Shown: positions 43,855-52,810 of the stretch, piece after piece
Layout of the letters: every line of letters begins with the position of its first letter
Position numbering within the stretch: the first letter of the stretch is position 1
Source of the DNA: Lentzea terrae
Lineage (GTDB): Bacteria; Actinomycetota; Actinomycetes; Mycobacteriales; Pseudonocardiaceae
Direction: 5' to 3'
NCBI RefSeq assembly: GCF_003265345.1
Contig: NZ_QFWW01000007.1
Location: 412,157 to 476,156, forward strand
Length of the DNA stretch: 64,000 bases
The notes under the pieces: generated by a model
What the model was told of the DNA's origin: nothing
Database searches by the model: none
The model's input: the letters and a program-made list of their open reading frames with translations, nothing else
Made by a program: the position numbers and the translations under genes

Positions 43855-44686
43855 GGAACGGCGCGAGATCGAGATCTTCCTGACGCTCGCGGAGGAGCTG
43901 CATTTCGGTCGCACGGCACAGCGGCTGCTGGTGTCGCAGGCGCGCGTGAGCCAGACGATCGCCCGGCTGGAGCGCCAGTTCGGAGTGGCCCTGTTCGAGC
44001 GCACCAGCCGACGGGTCGCGCTCACTCCGGTCGGCGCCGCCCTCTACGCCGACGTCCGCGCGGGACACGACCGCATCGAACGCGGGGTCGCCGCCGCCAT
44101 CGCGGCCGGCCGCGGGATCACCGGCGTGCTCACCGTCGGTCTGGAAGCACCCGCGGTCGCCGAGCTCGCCGCCCCGGTGTTCACCCGGTTCCGGCAGAAC
44201 AACCCCGGCGTCGAGATCGTCTTCCGCGAGACCGGCTTCACCGACCCGCTCGACCTGCTGCGCTCCGGAGACGTCGACGTCGCCGTCACCAACGCACCCG
44301 TCGACGAAGCCGGGTTCGAGGAAGGCCCGGTCCTGCACACCGAACCTGTCGTGCTGGCCGTGGCACGCGGGCACCGGCTGGCCACCCGCACGGCGGTGAC
44401 CCTCGACGACCTCGACGGCGAGGTGGTGTTCCGGGCCGGCCGTCGTGCCGCGCCCTATCGCCGCGACCCCGAACCGCCGACCCCCGCAACCCTGTTGGAC
44501 CTCATGGCGCGGGTCGCCGCTGGGGAGGGCGTGTGCCCGTTGGCCGCGCACGCCGCCGACTACTTCGCCCGCCCCACCCTCGCGATGGTGCCCTTCGCTC
44601 CAGGCTCACCACCGGTGCGCTGGGTGCTGTGCTGGCGCACCGGTGCCCGTACCGCGCGGGTCGCCGCACTCGCGGCCGCGATCTAG
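43853..44686 (+). CDS. LysR-family transcriptional regulator
   Basis: Regulator of 277 residues with the canonical N-terminal HTH (EIFLTLAEELHFGRTAQRLLVSQARVSQTIARLERQFGVALFERTSRRVALT, split over about 6-57), followed by a substrate-binding domain. It most likely controls the divergent FAD oxidoreductase and itself through the palindrome at 43839-43854. GGAGG lies inside that palindrome. The inducer is unknown. Confidence 0.9.
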   Translation: MERREIEIFLTLAEELHFGRTAQRLLVSQARVSQTIARLERQFGVALFERTSRRVALTPVGAALYADVRAGHDRIERGVAAAIAAGRGITGVLTVGLEAPAVAELAAPVFTRFRQNNPGVEIVFRETGFTDPLDLLRSGDVDVAVTNAPVDEAGFEEGPVLHTEPVVLAVARGHRLATRTAVTLDDLDGEVVFRAGRRAAPYRRDPEPPTPATLLDLMARVAAGEGVCPLAAHAADYFARPTLAMVPFAPGSPPVRWVLCWRTGARTARVAALAAAI

Positions 44687-44689
44687 CTC

Positions 44690-46474
44690 TCAGACTGCCT
44701 GGCGCAGCCACTGTTGATCAGCGCCAGTACCGCACGTCATCTGCACGGCCCGTGCCCCGTCCGCGGTTCCCGCGCCCTGGATGGTGAGACATTTGTTGCT
44801 GTGCCGGGCGATCAGCTGCAGACGGCCGCCGGTGTCCTGAAGCCGCCACTGCTGGTTGGTGCCGGTGTGGCAGGTCCACTGGGTGATCCGGACACCGTCG
44901 TCCACGGCACCTCCGTGGACGTCCAGGCACTTGCCGCTGTTGACGTTGACCACGGTGCCGGAGTCGTTGAACACCCAGCGCTGGTTGTTCTGCCCGTTGG
45001 CCGTCCACTGCCCCACGTCGGCTCCGTCCTCTGTGGACAGGTTGAGGACGTCCAGCAGTTTGCCGCTGTGCTGGGCGGTGAGCGTGTACGCGGTGGCGGT
45101 GGTCCGCGGCGAGAGCCGGTACAACCCGGCGCCGTGAGCGGGCAGTGAGCGGGTGAACGTTCCGCTGACCGTCCCGAGATCGGCGCCGGACCACAGGTCG
45201 GTGACGGTGGCCGAGCCCATGCCGAGCGCGGAGAGGGTGAGCGACACGTTCCCGGACGTGTTGTCGCGGTTGAACAATGCGACGTACCTGTCGCCGCTGC
45301 CGGGCACGTCGGCCGCCCACACCTGACGTGCACCGCCGACGACCTGACGGTTGTTCACGCTGTTCTGATCGACGGCCAGCACCGCGGCGTTGGTCATCAG
45401 CGCCAGCTCGGAAGCGCGGTTCTCGACCGGATTTCCGCCCCACATCAACGGCGAGCGGTTGATCGTCCACAGTGTCATGAGGGTGCGTTGCTCGTCCGGG
45501 GTGAGGTTCGAGTACCGGGGCGAGCCGTTCGGGCCGAACTTGGACAGCCTGCCGATCGGGATCATGTCGGGATCGGGGTAGGCGCCCTGCGCGCGGTACG
45601 TCGCCCAGTTCCGCAACTGGTCGAACAGGTTGTTGACGCCGGGCCAGTCGTCCCACAGGTCGTTGACGATGCGCCACATGTGGGCGTTGGCCTGCACGTG
45701 CGGGCCGGCGGACAGCGGGGTCGGGCCGGGCGAGAGGCTGAGCACCATCGGCCGTCCGCTGCGCTGGATGGCCAGCCGATAACCCTCGACCTCGGCCTGC
45801 CGGTACGTGGGCGCGGCGATGTCGTCGACCTTCACGTAGTCCACGCCCCAACTCGCCAGCAGCTGGAACATCGAGTCGAGGTACGCCTGCGCGCAGGCGT
45901 TGCTCATGTTCAGGCCCCACATGAGGTTCAGCCAGGCCGCGGTGGTGTTGTTGTTGATCTGGTTGGCGCGGCAGCTCGTGCCCAGGATCGGCACGTTGTC
46001 GGCGACGGCCTGCCGCGGGATGCCGCGCATCAGGTGCACGCCGAACTTCAGGCCCTGCGCGTGCACGTAGTCGGCGAGCGGCTTGAACCCGTTGTTCCCC
46101 ACCGCCGACGGGAACCGCGTCGTGTCGGGCAGCAGCCGGCCGTTGGCGTCCATGCGCAGCCGGGGGTTGAGGTTCCCGTCCTGGTTGGGACTGCTGTTGT
46201 GCCTGCCCGGGTAGTACCACGCCCAGTCGATGACGACGTACTGCCAGCCGTGCTGCCGGAGGTTGACCCTCAGGTAGTCGGCGTTCGCTTTGACGTCCGC
46301 CTCGGTGACGCTCCAGTTGAACGCGTCGTAGCTGTTCCACCCCATCGGTGGGGTGTTCGCCGTTCCGTTGTCCCACGCGACGGCCGCTCTCGGTGCGCCG
46401 ATCGCGACCGCTGTCGCAACGGCCAGCGCCATCACGGTCAGCAGTGCCGTCACACGTCGCCTGCGTAGCTTCAT
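44690..46474 (-). CDS. Secreted alpha-galactosidase (GH27) with ricin-type CBM13 domain
   Basis: A 594-residue exo-alpha-galactosidase or related enzyme. The Sec signal peptide ends near AAVAWDNG; the start ATG 46474 is preceded by GGAGGGG. The GH27 TIM barrel begins TPPMGWNSYDAF, with the nucleophile Asp in VDYVKVDDIAA and an acidic loop VNDLWDDWPGV for acid/base. After the GH27 C-terminal beta domain, residues from about 460 form a ricin-B-like CBM13 with repeated QxW motifs (NNQRWVF, NQQWRLQ, ADQQWLRQ). Sugar induction is suggested by a LacI-type operator at 46504-46517. Galactan, galactomannan or melibiose-type substrates are plausible. Confidence 0.9.
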   Translation of the reverse strand: MKLRRRRVTALLTVMALAVATAVAIGAPRAAVAWDNGTANTPPMGWNSYDAFNWSVTEADVKANADYLRVNLRQHGWQYVVIDWAWYYPGRHNSSPNQDGNLNPRLRMDANGRLLPDTTRFPSAVGNNGFKPLADYVHAQGLKFGVHLMRGIPRQAVADNVPILGTSCRANQINNNTTAAWLNLMWGLNMSNACAQAYLDSMFQLLASWGVDYVKVDDIAAPTYRQAEVEGYRLAIQRSGRPMVLSLSPGPTPLSAGPHVQANAHMWRIVNDLWDDWPGVNNLFDQLRNWATYRAQGAYPDPDMIPIGRLSKFGPNGSPRYSNLTPDEQRTLMTLWTINRSPLMWGGNPVENRASELALMTNAAVLAVDQNSVNNRQVVGGARQVWAADVPGSGDRYVALFNRDNTSGNVSLTLSALGMGSATVTDLWSGADLGTVSGTFTRSLPAHGAGLYRLSPRTTATAYTLTAQHSGKLLDVLNLSTEDGADVGQWTANGQNNQRWVFNDSGTVVNVNSGKCLDVHGGAVDDGVRITQWTCHTGTNQQWRLQDTGGRLQLIARHSNKCLTIQGAGTADGARAVQMTCGTGADQQWLRQAV

Positions 46475-46503
46475 TGCGCCCCTCCAGCGGAGGACGGATT
46501 CAA

Positions 46504-46517
46504 TGTTAGCGCTAACA
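46504..46517. promoter_or_regulatory. LacI-family operator upstream of the alpha-galactosidase
   Basis: TGTTAGCGCTAACA is a perfect 14-bp palindrome with the LacI/GalR core AGCGCT. A second partial copy TGTTAGCGCT lies at 46535-46544, 31 bp downstream, so two operators in one promoter are possible. No LacI regulator is encoded in this window. Confidence 0.85.
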
Positions 46518-46570
46518 ATGCGGCGGAGACTCGATGTTAGCGCTCTTGCGCCGCCGCCGATAGCGCGTCT

Positions 46571-46612
46571 CGTTTGAGGAACGATCGTTCTTGACTGATC
46601 GTTCCTCAAACG
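46571..46612. promoter_or_regulatory. TetR operator, 16-bp arms around a -35 element
   Basis: CGTTTGAGGAACGATC (46571-46586) is inverted exactly as GATCGTTCCTCAAACG (46597-46612), spacer 10 nt. An inner palindrome GAACGATCGTTC lies at 46579-46590. The spacer contains TTGACT (46591-46596), a probable -35, so the repressor would block its own promoter. Confidence 0.88.
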
Positions 46613-46620
46613 TCTACCGT
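46591..46620 (+). promoter_or_regulatory. Promoter of the TetR gene
   Basis: TTGACT (46591-46596), an 18-nt spacer and TACCGT (46615-46620) place the transcription start next to the ATG at 46627, which suggests a leaderless mRNA. Confidence 0.6.
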
Positions 46621-46626
46621 CGTGGC

Positions 46627-47127
46627 ATGGGCAGAAAACGGGCGTTCGACGAGGACGAGGTGGTGCGCGCCGCCGTGGGACTGTTCGGTGGCCGCGCGTA
46701 CGACGGGGTGTCCGTCGACGACCTCGTCACCCATCTCGGCGTGCACCGCAACAGCCTGTACAAGACGTTCGGCAGCAAGCGCGGCCTCTACCTGATCGCC
46801 TTGCGCCGCCACCTCGCCGACGACGTCCGCCCCCTGACCGAAGCGCTCGCCACGGCACCGGATGCCGCGACCGCGCTGCGGCTCATCACGTCGGCCGACC
46901 TCGGCCTGCTGCTGCTCGCGGCGGTCGAACGGGCACCGGCCGACGAGGAGGTGGCCGCCGAGGTGGCAACGGCGTTGGCCGCGGTCGACCAGGCGATCGC
47001 CGACGCGCTCGGCATGTCCACCGCCCTCGCCGCCGCCCTCACGGCCGCCGCACTGGGCATCGTCCTGCGCGGCAACCCCGACGGCGTCGGCAGCGCACTG
47101 ACCCAACGGCTCGATTCCCTTCACTGA
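46627..47127 (+). CDS. TetR-family transcriptional regulator (autoregulated)
   Basis: Repressor of 166 residues, ATG 46627 without a Shine-Dalgarno site. The TetR HTH (VSVDDLVTHLGVHRNSLYKTFGSKRGLYLIAL, about 30-61) is clear, and the C-terminal domain is short and alanine-rich. The large operator at 46571-46612 overlaps its promoter. It is followed 14 nt later by a small PH-like protein gene, likely co-transcribed. The ligand is unknown. Confidence 0.88.
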   Translation: MGRKRAFDEDEVVRAAVGLFGGRAYDGVSVDDLVTHLGVHRNSLYKTFGSKRGLYLIALRRHLADDVRPLTEALATAPDAATALRLITSADLGLLLLAAVERAPADEEVAAEVATALAAVDQAIADALGMSTALAAALTAAALGIVLRGNPDGVGSALTQRLDSLH

Positions 47128-47141
47128 CAAGGAAACCCGAC

Positions 47142-47492
47142 ATGGCACTGGTCCACATCGACGGCAACGACCTCGTCGTCGTGATCGAGGGTCTCGACAA
47201 GCTCTGGGCCTTCAAGAGCAGCCTGACCATCCCGCTGGCCAACGTCCGCGGCGCGACCGCGGACCCCGGCATCGCCGCCGACCCCAAGGGAATCCGCGCG
47301 CCGGGTGCCCACCTGCCCGGCGTGATCACGGCCGGCACGTTCCACCTCGACGGCGAGAAGATCTTCTGGGACGTCAAGGACGAGTCGAAGGCCGTCGTGA
47401 TCGAACTGGCCGACGAGCGCTACGCCCGCCTGGTCCTCCAGGTCGACGACCCGCGCGAGACCGTAGCGCTGGTCGAGAACGCCCTGCGCTGA
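47142..47492 (+). CDS. Small bacterial PH-like-domain protein
   Basis: A 116-residue protein of strand-rich composition: MALVHIDGNDLVVVIEGLDKLWAFKSSLTI, then IPLANVRGATADPG, VITAGTFHLDGEKIFWDVKDESKAVVIEL. The pattern (strands ending in a helix RETVALVENALR) fits a bacterial pleckstrin-homology-like fold as in DUF-type small proteins. It follows the TetR gene by 14 nt and may be its regulatory partner or target. No enzymatic motif is present. Confidence 0.6.
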   Translation: MALVHIDGNDLVVVIEGLDKLWAFKSSLTIPLANVRGATADPGIAADPKGIRAPGAHLPGVITAGTFHLDGEKIFWDVKDESKAVVIELADERYARLVLQVDDPRETVALVENALR

Positions 47493-47513
47493 GAGAGGTA
47501 CAGCGCTGATCGC

Positions 47514-48365
47514 TCAGAACAGCGTCGCGGGCTCGACCGGCTCGGGCTCGGGCAGTGCGTCGAGGCCGGGCACGAGCGCTCGCACGTCCTCGTGGAACCG
47601 GCGGGCGAGCGCGGGCGCGTCGTCGTTGTCGGGGGTGTGCACGAACACCGTGGGCGACCGTCCCTCCCGCAGCCAGTCGGCGACCACCTCGGTCCACGGC
47701 TGCCACCCCTCGACCGTGTCCTCGACCGAGTCCCGGCCCAGGTAGCGGACGATCGGCTGGTCGGTCAGCGCCCGTGTCCGCCGTGGCAGCCGCGGTTTGC
47801 GGTCCCAGGCCTCCCGCTCGGCCTCGCTGGTCGGCGGGCCCTGGAAGAAGACCTCGGTGTCGAACGGCACCCACTCGGCGTCCGCGTCGGCGAGTGCCCT
47901 CTCCAGCAGCGACGTCGCGCCGGCGTCGGTGAAGAACGTCGGGTGACGCACCTCCACGGCACGCCGGAGGCCGGCCGGCAGCCTGCGCAGGAAGCGACCC
48001 AGGGCGTCGACCTCCGCCGGGCCGAACGAGCCGGGCATCTGGGTCCACAGGACCGCGCGTTCACCGAGGGGTTCGATCGCGTCCAGGAACGCCCGCATCT
48101 CGACCTCGACGCCGGCCAGCCGACGCTCGTGCGTGACGACCTTGGGCAGCTTGACCACGAACCGGAAGCCGGGATCGGTCTGCCGCGCCCACGTCTCGAC
48201 GGTCTTCCGGGCGGGTGTCGCGTAGAACGTGGTGTTGCCCTCGACGGCGTTGCACCAGCCCGCGTAAGCCCGCAGTCGCTCCCCGGCAGGGAGCGACTGC
48301 GGCAGGAACCGCCCGAGCCACGCCTTGTGGTTCCACATGGCGCAGCCGACGTGAAGACGTGCCAC
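47514..48365 (-). CDS. DUF72 (YecE-like) protein
   Basis: A 283-residue protein with the DUF72 opening LHVGCAMWNHKAWLGRFLP and central AVEGNTTFYATPARKTVETWARQTDPGFRFVVKLPK (in parts), together with VEVRHPTFF and VFVHTPDNDDAPALARRF near the end, typical of this TIM-barrel-like family. Function unknown. It lies 5 nt downstream of lepA on the same strand, so both are probably co-transcribed. Confidence 0.9.
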   Translation of the reverse strand: MARLHVGCAMWNHKAWLGRFLPQSLPAGERLRAYAGWCNAVEGNTTFYATPARKTVETWARQTDPGFRFVVKLPKVVTHERRLAGVEVEMRAFLDAIEPLGERAVLWTQMPGSFGPAEVDALGRFLRRLPAGLRRAVEVRHPTFFTDAGATSLLERALADADAEWVPFDTEVFFQGPPTSEAEREAWDRKPRLPRRTRALTDQPIVRYLGRDSVEDTVEGWQPWTEVVADWLREGRSPTVFVHTPDNDDAPALARRFHEDVRALVPGLDALPEPEPVEPATLF

Positions 48366-48370
48366 TGCGC

Positions 48371-50206
48371 CTACTTCTTGCCCTTCGGCTCCTCAGTGGA
48401 CAGTGCGGCGACGAAGGCCTCCTGCGGCACCTCCACGCGCCCCACCATCTTCATCCGCTTCTTGCCTTCCTTCTGCTTCTCGAGCAGCTTGCGCTTGCGG
48501 GTGATGTCACCGCCGTAGCACTTGGCAAGAACGTCCTTGCGGATCGCCCGGATCGTCTCGCGCGCGATCACGCGGGACCCGATCGCCGCCTGGATCGGCA
48601 CCTCGAACTGCTGCCGCGGGATCAGCTCGCGCAGCTTCGTGGCCATGCGCGTGCCGTACCCGTACGCGTGGTCCTTGTGCACGATCGCGGAGAACGCGTC
48701 GACGGCCTCGCCCTGCAGCAGGATGTCGACCTTGACCAGCTCCGCCTCGGCCTCGCCGGACTCTTCGTAGTCGAGCGACGCGTAGCCGCGGGTGCGCGAC
48801 TTCAGCGAGTCGAAGAAGTCGAAGATGATCTCGCCCAGCGGCATCGTGTAGCGCAGCTCGACGCGGTCCTCGGACAGGTAGTCCATGCCGCCGAGCTGGC
48901 CGCGCTTGGCCTGGCAGAGTTCCATGATCGCGCCGATGTAGTCGGACGGCGCGATGATCGTGCACTTGGTGACGGGCTCGTACACCTCGGCGCGCTTGCC
49001 CTCCGGCCAGTCGGACGGGTTCGTCACGACGTGCTCGGTGCCGTCTTCCATGATCACGCGGTAGACGACGTTGGGGGCCGTGGAGATCAGGTCGAGGCCG
49101 TACTCGCGCTCCAGGCGGTCGCGGGTGATCTCCAGGTGCAGCAGGCCGAGGAAGCCGCAGCGGAAACCGAAGCCCAGCGCGGCCGACGTCTCCGGTTCGA
49201 ACGTCAGCGCCGCGTCGTTGAGCTGCAGCTTCTCCAGCGCCTCGCGCAGCTCCGGGTAGTCGGAGCCGTCGACCGGGTACAGGCCCGAGTAGACCATCGG
49301 GCGCGGCTCGCGGTAGCCGGCCAGCGGCTCGGCGGCGCCCTTCTTCTCGGACGTGACGGTGTCGCCGACCTTCGACTGGCGCACGTCCTTCACGCCGGTG
49401 ATCAGGTAGCCCACCTCGCCGACGCCGAGGCCGCGCGACGGCTTCGGCTCGGGCGAGACGATGCCGACCTCGAGGATCTCGTGGGTGGCGCCCGTCGACA
49501 TCATCTTGATGCGCTCGCGCGGCGTGATCTTGCCGTCGACGACCCTGATGTACGTGACGACACCGCGGTAGGTGTCGTAGACCGAGTCGAAGATCATCGC
49601 GCGGGCGGGCGAGTCCGCCTCACCAACGGGCGCGGGGACCTTCTTCACGACCTCGTCCAGCAGTTCACCGACGCCGAAGCCGGTCTTCGCCGAGACGCGC
49701 AGCACCTCCTCCGGCTCGCAGCCGGTGATGTGCGCGATCTCCTTGGCGTACTTGTCCGGGTCGGCGGCCGGCAGGTCGATCTTGTTCAGCACCGGGATGA
49801 TGGTGAGGTCGTTCTCCATCGCCAGGTACAGGTTCGCGAGCGTCTGCGCCTCGATGCCCTGCGCGGCGTCGACCAGCAGCACGGCGCCCTCACAGGCCTC
49901 CAGCGCGCGGGACACCTCGTAGGTGAAGTCCACGTGGCCGGGCGTGTCGATCATGTGCAGGACGTGGTCCTGCCCGTCGACCTGCCACGGCAGACGCACG
50001 TTCTGCGCCTTGATGGTGATACCGCGCTCGCGCTCGATATCCATGCGATCGAGGTACTGAGCGCGCATCGCTCGCGCCTCGACCACGCCCGTGATCTGCA
50101 GCATCCGGTCGGCCAGCGTGGACTTTCCGTGGTCGATGTGCGCGATGATGCAGAAGTTCCGGATGAGCTCCGGCGGCGTGAAGGTCGTGTCGGCGAACGT
50201 GGTCAA
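48371..50206 (-). CDS. lepA: Elongation factor 4 (LepA)
   Basis: Ribosomal GTPase EF-4 of 611 residues. G motifs: [38 protein letters not shown]. The LepA-specific C-terminal domain includes [19 protein letters not shown]. Substitutions in G motifs are not seen. It reverses translocation or rescues stalled ribosomes. It is the core gene closest to hemW in actinobacteria (lepA-hemW-hrcA) and here is the first gene of a pair with the DUF72 gene. Confidence 0.96.
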   Translation of the reverse strand: MTTFADTTFTPPELIRNFCIIAHIDHGKSTLADRMLQITGVVEARAMRAQYLDRMDIERERGITIKAQNVRLPWQVDGQDHVLHMIDTPGHVDFTYEVSRALEACEGAVLLVDAAQGIEAQTLANLYLAMENDLTIIPVLNKIDLPAADPDKYAKEIAHITGCEPEEVLRVSAKTGFGVGELLDEVVKKVPAPVGEADSPARAMIFDSVYDTYRGVVTYIRVVDGKITPRERIKMMSTGATHEILEVGIVSPEPKPSRGLGVGEVGYLITGVKDVRQSKVGDTVTSEKKGAAEPLAGYREPRPMVYSGLYPVDGSDYPELREALEKLQLNDAALTFEPETSAALGFGFRCGFLGLLHLEITRDRLEREYGLDLISTAPNVVYRVIMEDGTEHVVTNPSDWPEGKRAEVYEPVTKCTIIAPSDYIGAIMELCQAKRGQLGGMDYLSEDRVELRYTMPLGEIIFDFFDSLKSRTRGYASLDYEESGEAEAELVKVDILLQGEAVDAFSAIVHKDHAYGYGTRMATKLRELIPRQQFEVPIQAAIGSRVIARETIRAIRKDVLAKCYGGDITRKRKLLEKQKEGKKRMKMVGRVEVPQEAFVAALSTEEPKGKK

Positions 50207-50289
50207 GGTGGTCCTCAGCAGGAAATCGGACGGGTGTCCCCTTATGGTCCCATAGCGTCCGGTGTGCCCTGCACCACTAGGGTGCGTTC

Positions 50290-50718
50290 GTGCTGATGAA
50301 CGGTGAGGACCCCCGCCCCGCGCGCGGTGCGGTCCGCGAGATCTTCGACGCCGCCGACGCCGCGAAGCTCGAGTACGAGCCCTCGATGGACGGCGACGCG
50401 GACCCCGGCGAGGTCATCTGGGCGTGGGTGCCCTTCGAAGAGGACGCCTCGCGCGGCAAGGACCGGCCGTTGCTGGTCGTCGGGCGCGCGAACGGCGAGC
50501 TCATCGCGTTGATGCTCTCCTCGAAGGAGCCGCGCGACGACTACATCGAACTGGGCGCGGGCGCCTGGGACCGCGACGGCCGGCCGTCGTTCTTGCGGCT
50601 CGACCGGGTCTTCGCCCTCGATTCGGACGACGACATCCGGCGTGAGGGTGCCGTGCTAGGACCCGCAGCTTTCGGCCTGGTCGTGGACGCCCTGCGCGAA
50701 CGTCACGGCTGGCGCTGA
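50290..50718 (+). CDS. PemK/MazF-like domain protein
   Basis: A 142-residue protein; GTG 50290 is likely, because TAGGGT (50278-50283) is a -10-like hexamer 6 nt upstream (leaderless). The core [28 protein letters not shown] with the following [15 protein letters not shown] is the PemK/MazF-type beta-barrel pattern (GxVVWxxF...RPVLVVxx). Candidate toxin residues include the Arg in KDRP. No antitoxin gene is seen beside it, so it may be a domesticated solitary member rather than a toxin-antitoxin system. It converges on the RidA gene with a 16-nt overlap. Confidence 0.6.
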   Translation: MLMNGEDPRPARGAVREIFDAADAAKLEYEPSMDGDADPGEVIWAWVPFEEDASRGKDRPLLVVGRANGELIALMLSSKEPRDDYIELGAGAWDRDGRPSFLRLDRVFALDSDDDIRREGAVLGPAAFGLVVDALRERHGWR

Positions 50719-51191
50719 TCGATCTCCACCTCCGCCTCGCAGTTGACCGGCGCGTTGAGCGGGATCGCCATGCCGATCGACGAACGGGCGTGCGCGCCGA
50801 TCTCCGGCCCGTACAGCTCCAGGATCAGGTCGGAGTAGCCGTTGGTGACCCGTGGCGTCTGGTTGAAACCGGGCGCCACGTTGACCATCGCGAAGACGCG
50901 CAGCCACGATGTCACGCGGTCGAGGTCACCGAGCGCGCGTTTGAGACTGGCCAGGTGGGCGAGGGCGACGCGGCGGGCTGCCTCGTAGCCCTGGTCCGCC
51001 GTCACGTCGGTGTCCACCTTGCCCAGCGGCTCGGCCAGGGTGCCGTCGTCGTTGAGCGGGACGTGGCCGGAGATGTAGGCCCGGTTGCCGCGCACCCGCA
51101 CCCATTCGAACGGCAGCACGACGCCAGGAGGTGGCTGCAGCGGTTCGGGCAGACGCAGGCCCATCTCCTCGAGTTTCGCTTCGATCTTCAT
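50703..51191 (-). CDS. RidA-family protein (YjgF/YER057c/UK114)
   Basis: A 162-residue RidA-superfamily protein with VRGNRAYISGHVPLNDDGT, LGDLDRVTSWLRVFAMVN and GAHARSSIGMAIPLNAPVNCEAEVEI, the classical C-terminal signature; the conserved Arg (ARSS) that binds the imine is present. Such proteins deaminate reactive enamine/imine intermediates. Its start overlaps the cupin stop by 4 nt (ATGA), so both are in an operon with the GNAT gene upstream. Confidence 0.87.
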   Translation of the reverse strand: MKIEAKLEEMGLRLPEPLQPPPGVVLPFEWVRVRGNRAYISGHVPLNDDGTLAEPLGKVDTDVTADQGYEAARRVALAHLASLKRALGDLDRVTSWLRVFAMVNVAPGFNQTPRVTNGYSDLILELYGPEIGAHARSSIGMAIPLNAPVNCEAEVEIDQRQP

Positions 51192-51592
51192 CTCGTCACC
51201 TCCACGAGTGCGTCCAGTTCAGGCAATGCGACGGTGCTCTCCTGCTCGTGCGGGTCCGTGCGCGCAAGCACCGCCACGGCCGGCTCGGTGCCTTCGTTTG
51301 CGGGCAGGTGCGGCACACCGCTTGGGATGTAAAGGAAGTCGCCCGCCCGCGCGACAATCCGCTCCTCCAGCCGTTCGCCGAAGAACAACGTCAGTTCGCC
51401 GCTGAGCACGTAGGCGGCCGACTCGTGCCCGGTGTGCACGTGGGCTTTGGCGAACGCGCCCGGCGGCAACGACGCGAGCTCCAGGCACAGCCCGCGGGCA
51501 CCGGCGCTGGCCGCCGAGACCCCGGACGCGTAGGTCACCCCGGTCGTACCGGTCTCCCCTGCGCCGGAACGGATGAGCACGCACTTGTCCAT
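51188..51592 (-). CDS. Cupin-domain protein
   Basis: A 134-residue single-domain cupin. Motif 1 is AHVHTGHESAAYVLSGELTLFFG (G(X)5HXH-type) and motif 2 GDFLYIPSGVPHLPAN, with the metal-binding His/Glu pattern visible (H, H, E, H). The role cannot be told: cupins include dioxygenases, isomerases and sugar epimerases. It is translationally coupled to the RidA gene and lies 6 nt downstream of the GNAT gene, forming one operon. Confidence 0.85.
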   Translation of the reverse strand: MDKCVLIRSGAGETGTTGVTYASGVSAASAGARGLCLELASLPPGAFAKAHVHTGHESAAYVLSGELTLFFGERLEERIVARAGDFLYIPSGVPHLPANEGTEPAVAVLARTDPHEQESTVALPELDALVEVTR

Positions 51593-51598
51593 CGTTGA

Positions 51599-52153
51599 TC
51601 ACTCCTTCGTCAGGTCGAGCCAGTACGCCTGCGCCTGCCACGAGAACTCGGCGGGCAGCGCGGTGCCGGTGAACATCTCGCCGGCCTCGATGTCGTCGGC
51701 GGGCCTTCGTTCAAAACCTAGCCGCAGGTAGATCCGGGTCGCCGCCGTCATGAACGACGCCGTGTGCAGCCCTATCGCCGTCGCCCCGAGCTCCCGCGCC
51801 CGCCGCACGCACTCGGCCCCGAGGGCGCTGCCGACACCCGACCCGCGGGCCTCGGCGCGCACGGCGAGCGCTCGGATGGATGCCCACCCCGGCGGCCAGT
51901 GTTCGAGGGACGACCTCGTCGCCTCCGGGTAAAGAGCAACAGTCCCGGCCACCCGGCCCGCGCACTCGGCCACGAGCAGCTGCGAGTCGGCCAACCGGCT
52001 CTGCACGTCGGCGATCTCCCCGACGTAGGCCTGCCAGGCGTAGTCGGGAAAACGCGGGCGGAACGCCTCATAGGCCTCAGCCAGCAACGCGGCGACGGCG
52101 GCGGTCTCTTCCGGCCGTGCGTCACGCACGAGATGTCGAGTTGCAGGATCCAT
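51599..52153 (-). CDS. GNAT-family acetyltransferase
   Basis: A 184-residue N-acetyltransferase. The acetyl-CoA motif A is IRALAVRAEARGSGVGSALGAECV (RxxGxG/A type), followed by TAIGLHTASFMTAATRIYLRLGF. The substrate is unknown. ATG 52153 opens the GNAT-cupin-RidA operon, divergent from PadR. The start lies 13 nt from a PadR-type palindrome, so it is likely controlled by that regulator. Confidence 0.85.
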   Translation of the reverse strand: MDPATRHLVRDARPEETAAVAALLAEAYEAFRPRFPDYAWQAYVGEIADVQSRLADSQLLVAECAGRVAGTVALYPEATRSSLEHWPPGWASIRALAVRAEARGSGVGSALGAECVRRARELGATAIGLHTASFMTAATRIYLRLGFERRPADDIEAGEMFTGTALPAEFSWQAQAYWLDLTKE

Positions 52154-52166
52154 GGCGGCGGCCCCT

Positions 52167-52206
52167 ATACTCCCAACGGGAGTAAATTTCCTCCAGTTGG
52201 GAGTAT
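52167..52206. promoter_or_regulatory. PadR operator between the GNAT operon and PadR
   Basis: ATACTCCCAAC (52167-52177) is inverted as GTTGGGAGTAT (52196-52206), and an inner pair TACTCCC-aac-GGGAGTA covers 52168-52184. Three TACTCCC/GGGAGTA half-sites therefore occur in 40 bp between the two divergent starts, a layout expected for a PadR-type repressor. Confidence 0.85.
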
Positions 52207-52213
52207 TCGTCAA

Positions 52214-52810
52214 GTGAAGATGACGACGACTACCTACGTGATCCTGGGCCTGCTCGCGCTGCGCCGCTGGTCGACGTACGAGCTGGCCAAACAGATGAAG
52301 CGCAGCATCCGGTACTACTGGCCGCGCGCCGAAAGCCACCTCTACGAGGAGCCCAAGAAGCTCGTCTCACTGGGCCTCGCCACGGCCACGCGCGAGGACG
52401 TCGGCCGCCGCCCGCGCACCGTCTACGAGATCACCGACGCCGGCCGCACCGCACTGCGCGAGTGGCTGGCGACCCCCGGCAGCCTGCCGCTGGTCGAGTT
52501 CGAGGGACTGGTCAAGGTCCTCTTCGCCGAACAAGGCACCAAGGACGACCTGCTGCAGACGCTGGCGACGATCCGCGCGGACGCCGAGGCCACGCGCGAG
52601 CACCACGCCGAACTGGCGGCCGACCTCGCCGTGACGGGCGGCCCGTTCCCGGACCGCCTGCACGTCAACGCCCTGGTGCTCAGGTTCATGTGGGACCAGG
52701 CCGAAACCGTGATCCGCTGGGCGGAGTGGGCCGAGACGGTGGTCGCCGAGTGGCCCGACACCGCCACCCAGCCCGCTGCGCCGCTCGACTACGCCCTGGG
52801 CGACCGCTGA
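52214..52810 (+). CDS. PadR-family transcriptional regulator
   Basis: Winged-helix repressor of 198 residues; start GTG 52214 (GGGAG 10 nt upstream) or ATG 52220. YVILGLLALRRWSTYELAKQMKRSIRYYWPRAESHLYEEPKKLVSLGL (in parts, about 8-55) is the PadR DNA-binding domain; the C-terminal coiled dimerisation part follows (RADAEATREHHAELAADL). It faces the GNAT-cupin-RidA operon across three half-sites at 52167-52206, so it likely represses that operon and itself. Confidence 0.88.
   Translation: MKMTTTTYVILGLLALRRWSTYELAKQMKRSIRYYWPRAESHLYEEPKKLVSLGLATATREDVGRRPRTVYEITDAGRTALREWLATPGSLPLVEFEGLVKVLFAEQGTKDDLLQTLATIRADAEATREHHAELAADLAVTGGPFPDRLHVNALVLRFMWDQAETVIRWAEWAETVVAEWPDTATQPAAPLDYALGDR

Noticed and set aside
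50290..50718. Complete toxin-antitoxin module at the PemK/MazF-like gene
   Set aside because: No small antitoxin gene lies upstream or downstream on the same strand; the neighbours are lepA (divergent) and RidA (convergent).
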